Source of the DNA: Bacilli bacterium
Lineage (GTDB): Bacteria; Bacillota_I; Bacilli_A; RF39; UBA660
Length of the DNA stretch: 7,767 nt
Assembly (NCBI GenBank): GCA_017411235.1
Contig: JAFPMR010000146.1
Location: 1 to 7,767 of the forward strand
Direction of reading: 5' to 3'
The notes under the pieces are model-generated. The model saw only the letters and a program-made list of their open reading frames with translations, did no database searches and was not told the DNA's origin. Below are positions 5,073 through 7,767 of the stretch, piece after piece (the stretch's first letter is position 1; each line of letters starts with the position of its first letter). A program made the translations under genes and the position numbers.

Positions 5073-7389
5073 ATTTAAATAAAGCATCAAATATTTCTTT
5101 ATAAGTTTTAACCAAAATAATTTTTACTTCTTTTCTAATTTCACTAGGTATTTCCTCTAAGTCACAATTATTTGTATAAGGAATAAAAATCTTTTGAACA
5201 CCTTCGTTATAAGCTCCAATAATCTTTTCCTTAATACCGCCAACTTTTAAGACATCACCTTTTAAACTAATTTCACCAGTCATAGCTACAGTTCTAGGTA
5301 TTTCTTTATTAAGTAGTAAACTCAATATTGAAGTAACTATCGAAACCCCAGCAGAAGGTCCATCTTTTTTAATAGCTCCTTCTAAGAAATGAATATGTAA
5401 ATCTCTATTAACGAAATAATAATCATTTACTTTAAAATCATCTTTATAGGACTTAATAAAACTAACTGCTACACTAACTGATTCTTCCATAGTTTGACCA
5501 AGCATACCAGTTACTTTAAATTCACCCTTACCATCATAAAGATTAGTTTCAACTGGCATTACAAGTCCACCCATTGGTGTATAAGCAAGTCCATTAACTA
5601 AACCAACATGGTCACTAATAGCTTCATTCTTAACATCATATTTATAAGGCCCTAAGTATTCATGAAGATCACTCTTTTTAACTACTACCTTAATAGGACT
5701 ATTAAGTTCTCTAACTGATTTAGTTACTATTTTTCTAACAATAGTACTTAAATTTCTTTGTAAATCACGAACACCAGCTTCTTTAGTATATCTATTAATT
5801 ATTTCTAAAATAATATCATTACTAAATCTAATTTCTTTACTACAAACTAAATGTTCTTTATAAATATTAGGAATCAAATAATCTTTAGCTATATCTAATT
5901 TTTCAAATTCAGTATAACTAGATAATTCAATAATCTCTAGTCTATCATATAAAGCTGAAGGAATATCTTCTTCTGAATTAGCTGTTAAAATAAACATTAC
6001 TTCAGATAAATCAAATTCTTCTTCAACATAATTATCTACGAATTTATCATTTTGTTCAGGATCTAAAATATCTAATAAAACAGATGCTGGATCTCCTTTA
6101 TAGTCCTTAACCATTTTATCTACTTCATCAATTAGTATTAATGGATTAGCAGTACCACATTTCTTTAAACCTTGAATAATCTTACCAGGTGAAGCACCTA
6201 TATAAGTTCTTCTATGTCCATTTAGTTCAGCACTATCATTTAATCCGCCTACACTAATCTTATAAAACTCTTTCTTTAGCGACTTTGCGATTCCCATTGC
6301 TAAAGAGGTTTTACCAACTCCAGGAGGACCTACTAAACAAATAATAGGACTTCTAAGATTCTTATTTCTACTCTTAACAGCTATATATTCTAAAATACGG
6401 TCTTTAACTTTATCTAAACCAAAATGTGTACTATCTAAATGTTCTTTAATTAAAGATAAATCTTGTTCATCTTCACTATAAATTCCAAAAGGTAAATCTA
6501 ATACTAAATCTAAATAGTTTCTAATACCACTAATCTCGGGTGACATTTCATTAGTATAATCTAATTTTTTAACTTCATTAACTAATTTGTTTTTTAATTT
6601 ACCATCACATTTTAGATTATTAATCTTTTCTAAATAATCTCCAATAATTTCATCTTTTAAATCTGTTTCCCCAAGTTCTTTTTTAATCTCATCCATCTTT
6701 TCTCTTAAGACGAATTCTTTTTGATTTCTTTCAAAATCTTCTCTTAATGCATCATCTAATTTAGCATCTAATTGAGCAACTTCTAATTCAACAGATAAAT
6801 CATATACAAGTGCATTAGCTCTATGTAATGCATTCATTTCTTGCATGTATAATAATTTCTTTTCTATTGTAAAAGGCATAAATGAAACTATCATATCTGT
6901 AATCTTAGAAATATCATTTAAATCTTTTACACTAGATAAAATACTATTACTAATAGTTGATGAACATTCAATATAATCATTTAATAATGAAAGTAATTTT
7001 CTACGTAACGTAGTTTCATCAACCTCATTAAACTTAGGAAGACTAATTTCCATAGTATGAGCTTTTAATATATCTCCATCTTGAGCTTCATTTATATATT
7101 CTAATATTTTAACTCTTTTTTGACCACTTACAACAATACGTAAATTACCATTAGGCAACACCATTTTACTCTTTATTTTTCCAACTACACCAACCGAAGG
7201 TAAATCAGAAACATCTGGTGCTTCTTCATAAGGATCAGTAGGACATACAATAAGTATTTCATTATTATATTTATTAATAGATAAGTCTATTACTGTACTA
7301 CTAATATCATTAGTTAAATCCAAGCGTACATCTTGATAAGGTAATAAGACAATCCTCTTAAGAAGCATTACAGGTAAGTTGTTTTTCAT
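5071..7389 (-). CDS. lon: ATP-dependent protease LonA
   Basis: LonA is a cytoplasmic hexameric AAA+ protease that degrades misfolded and regulatory proteins. The 772-residue product is of normal length and appears complete. It has an N-terminal substrate domain (about 1-200, starting LPVMLLKRIVLLP), a coiled-coil stretch (about 205-245), an AAA+ module with Walker A GPPGVGKT (354-361), Walker B LILIDEVDK (417-425), sensor-1 Asn471, Arg483 in YDRLE and sensor-2 GVRDLQR, and an S16 domain. Catalytic Ser679 lies in KKDGPSAG and Lys722 in GGIKEKIIGA. I chose the ATG at 7389 because a perfect AGGAGG (7401-7396) lies 6 bases upstream; a TTG five codons earlier would place that site inside the gene. 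A sigma-A-like promoter lies upstream. I saw no CtsR or CIRCE operator, so heat control is not evident. Confidence 0.97.
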   Translation of the reverse strand: MKNNLPVMLLKRIVLLPYQDVRLDLTNDISSTVIDLSINKYNNEILIVCPTDPYEEAPDVSDLPSVGVVGKIKSKMVLPNGNLRIVVSGQKRVKILEYINEAQDGDILKAHTMEISLPKFNEVDETTLRRKLLSLLNDYIECSSTISNSILSSVKDLNDISKITDMIVSFMPFTIEKKLLYMQEMNALHRANALVYDLSVELEVAQLDAKLDDALREDFERNQKEFVLREKMDEIKKELGETDLKDEIIGDYLEKINNLKCDGKLKNKLVNEVKKLDYTNEMSPEISGIRNYLDLVLDLPFGIYSEDEQDLSLIKEHLDSTHFGLDKVKDRILEYIAVKSRNKNLRSPIICLVGPPGVGKTSLAMGIAKSLKKEFYKISVGGLNDSAELNGHRRTYIGASPGKIIQGLKKCGTANPLILIDEVDKMVKDYKGDPASVLLDILDPEQNDKFVDNYVEEEFDLSEVMFILTANSEEDIPSALYDRLEIIELSSYTEFEKLDIAKDYLIPNIYKEHLVCSKEIRFSNDIILEIINRYTKEAGVRDLQRNLSTIVRKIVTKSVRELNSPIKVVVKKSDLHEYLGPYKYDVKNEAISDHVGLVNGLAYTPMGGLVMPVETNLYDGKGEFKVTGMLGQTMEESVSVAVSFIKSYKDDFKVNDYYFVNRDLHIHFLEGAIKKDGPSAGVSIVTSILSLLLNKEIPRTVAMTGEISLKGDVLKVGGIKEKIIGAYNEGVQKIFIPYTNNCDLEEIPSEIRKEVKIILVKTYKEIFDALFK

Positions 7390-7395
7390 GTCTCG

Positions 7396-7401
7396 CCTCC
7401 T
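7396..7401 (-). promoter_or_regulatory. Ribosome binding site that decides the lon start
   Basis: A perfect AGGAGG on the minus strand lies 6 bases before the ATG at 7389. The in-frame TTG at 7404-7402 lies just upstream of it and has no site of its own that I can see. Confidence 0.85.
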
Positions 7402-7421
7402 CAAGATTTCAATTAATGTTT

Positions 7422-7450
7422 ATTATAATTAAGAGCAACATTTTTGTCTA
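7422..7450 (-). promoter_or_regulatory. Sigma-A-like promoter of lon
   Basis: Minus strand: -35 TAGACA (7450-7445, five of six consensus positions), 17-base spacer, -10 TATAAT (7427-7422). The predicted start near 7415 gives a leader of about 26 bases that contains AGGAGG. Confidence 0.72.
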
Positions 7451-7473
7451 TTAATTTGACGTTTTTTTACAAC

Positions 7474-7510
7474 AAAAAAAGCAGGAAGTCCCATTCTTCC
7501 TAGCTTTTTT
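7474..7510 (-). terminator. Strong intrinsic terminator of the gene upstream of lon
   Basis: A 6-bp stem AGGAAG/CTTCCT around a 7-base loop continues through a single bulged A into GC/GC and A-T pairs, and ends in seven T on the minus strand. The plus strand also ends in T6, so it could act both ways. It lies about 50 bases after the stop at 7559 and isolates lon from that gene. Confidence 0.85.
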
Positions 7511-7558
7511 GACCTATAAGCAAAATTTATACGACATATAATTTACATTTATGCTAAA

Positions 7559-7767
7559 TTACTTCTTTAAAAGTTCTAAATCAGCCTTCCAATTAGTACA
7601 TCCATCACTCTTATTTCTTGAAACTAATTCAGTTGGAGAACTAAATGACATCTTATCTTTATCGTATGAAATAGAATATATTTTATAAACCAAATCATCG
7701 TCAGTATTATTATCATAACAGTTTAGATTTTCACCATTACTAAATACTATGAATTTATAAGATCCAT
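7559..7767 (-). CDS. C-terminal 68 residues of an unrecognised protein (gene runs off right edge)
   Basis: The frame is open from the right edge to a TAA at 7561-7559 and gives 68 residues. It begins GSYKFIVFSNGENLNCYDNN and ends in WKADLELLKK. Two cysteines (16 and 56) sit in a polar, Asp/Asn-rich and Ser-rich stretch, which suits an extracytoplasmic domain, but no membrane segment or family motif is visible. Reading-frame support comes from composition and from the strong terminator downstream. No function is proposed. The N-terminal part is outside the window. Confidence 0.6.
   Translation of the reverse strand, partial: GSYKFIVFSNGENLNCYDNNTDDDLVYKIYSISYDKDKMSFSSPTELVSRNKSDGCTNWKADLELLKK

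Noticed and set aside
7390..7404. TTG start for lon at 7404, adding five residues (MRRRD)
   Set aside because: These codons contain the AGGAGG ribosome site itself. The ATG at 7389 is 6 bases after it and gives the normal LonA N-terminus.
7505..7520. AGGTCAAA on the minus strand, like a CtsR half-site near lon
   Set aside because: The tandem second half-site is missing, and the element lies upstream of the terminator, more than 50 bases above the lon -35. No CIRCE palindrome was seen either.
1..7767. CRISPR array, tRNA or rRNA gene, insertion sequence or phage genes
   Set aside because: No spaced direct repeats, no cloverleaf with acceptor stem, no terminal inverted repeats and no transposase or phage frames were seen. 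Nearly the whole window is covered by minus-strand genes and their signals.

Overview
The window looks like a stretch of chromosome from a low-GC, Gram-positive-type bacterium. Hand-counted lines run at about 20-30% G+C. TGA is used as a real stop (the 301-residue gene ends in TGA) and tryptophan is TGG, so the code is the standard bacterial one and not the Mycoplasma code. The family set (LonA, a membrane-anchored YlbL/DdcP-like S16 protease, MutS, and signal-anchored surface proteins with a C-terminal G-x-G-T-x-x-N-P-Y motif) suggests an uncultured host-associated member of the Bacilli. That placement is inference.

All genes I can support lie on the minus strand, so transcription runs from right to left. 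In that order they are: the 3' end of an unidentified gene (7559-7767) with a strong terminator (7474-7510); lon (5071-7389) with a sigma-A-like promoter and its own terminator; two overlapping genes for signal-anchored surface proteins (4104-5009 and 3611-4117) ending in a perfect hairpin plus U-tract; ylbL (2525-3520); a 26-residue membrane peptide gene (2344-2424) with its own promoter, strong Shine-Dalgarno and terminator; a third surface protein (1281-2252); and the 5' half of mutS (1-1237), which runs off the left edge before its ATPase domain. The sequence between genes is short and largely filled with promoters and terminators. I saw no RNA gene, insertion sequence, CRISPR array or plus-strand gene.

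MutS (mismatch recognition) and LonA (cytoplasmic ATP-dependent proteolysis) are housekeeping genes. The accessory content is the set of single-pass surface proteins, two of which share a C-terminal module and two of which share a beta-strand motif, together with an outward-facing Lon-like protease. The least expected item is the 26-residue hydrophobic peptide gene just downstream of ylbL. In Bacillus subtilis the YlbL orthologue DdcP clears the small membrane division inhibitor YneA, so a small membrane peptide beside this protease is a testable substrate or partner candidate. No SOS box is visible, and the link rests on position alone.
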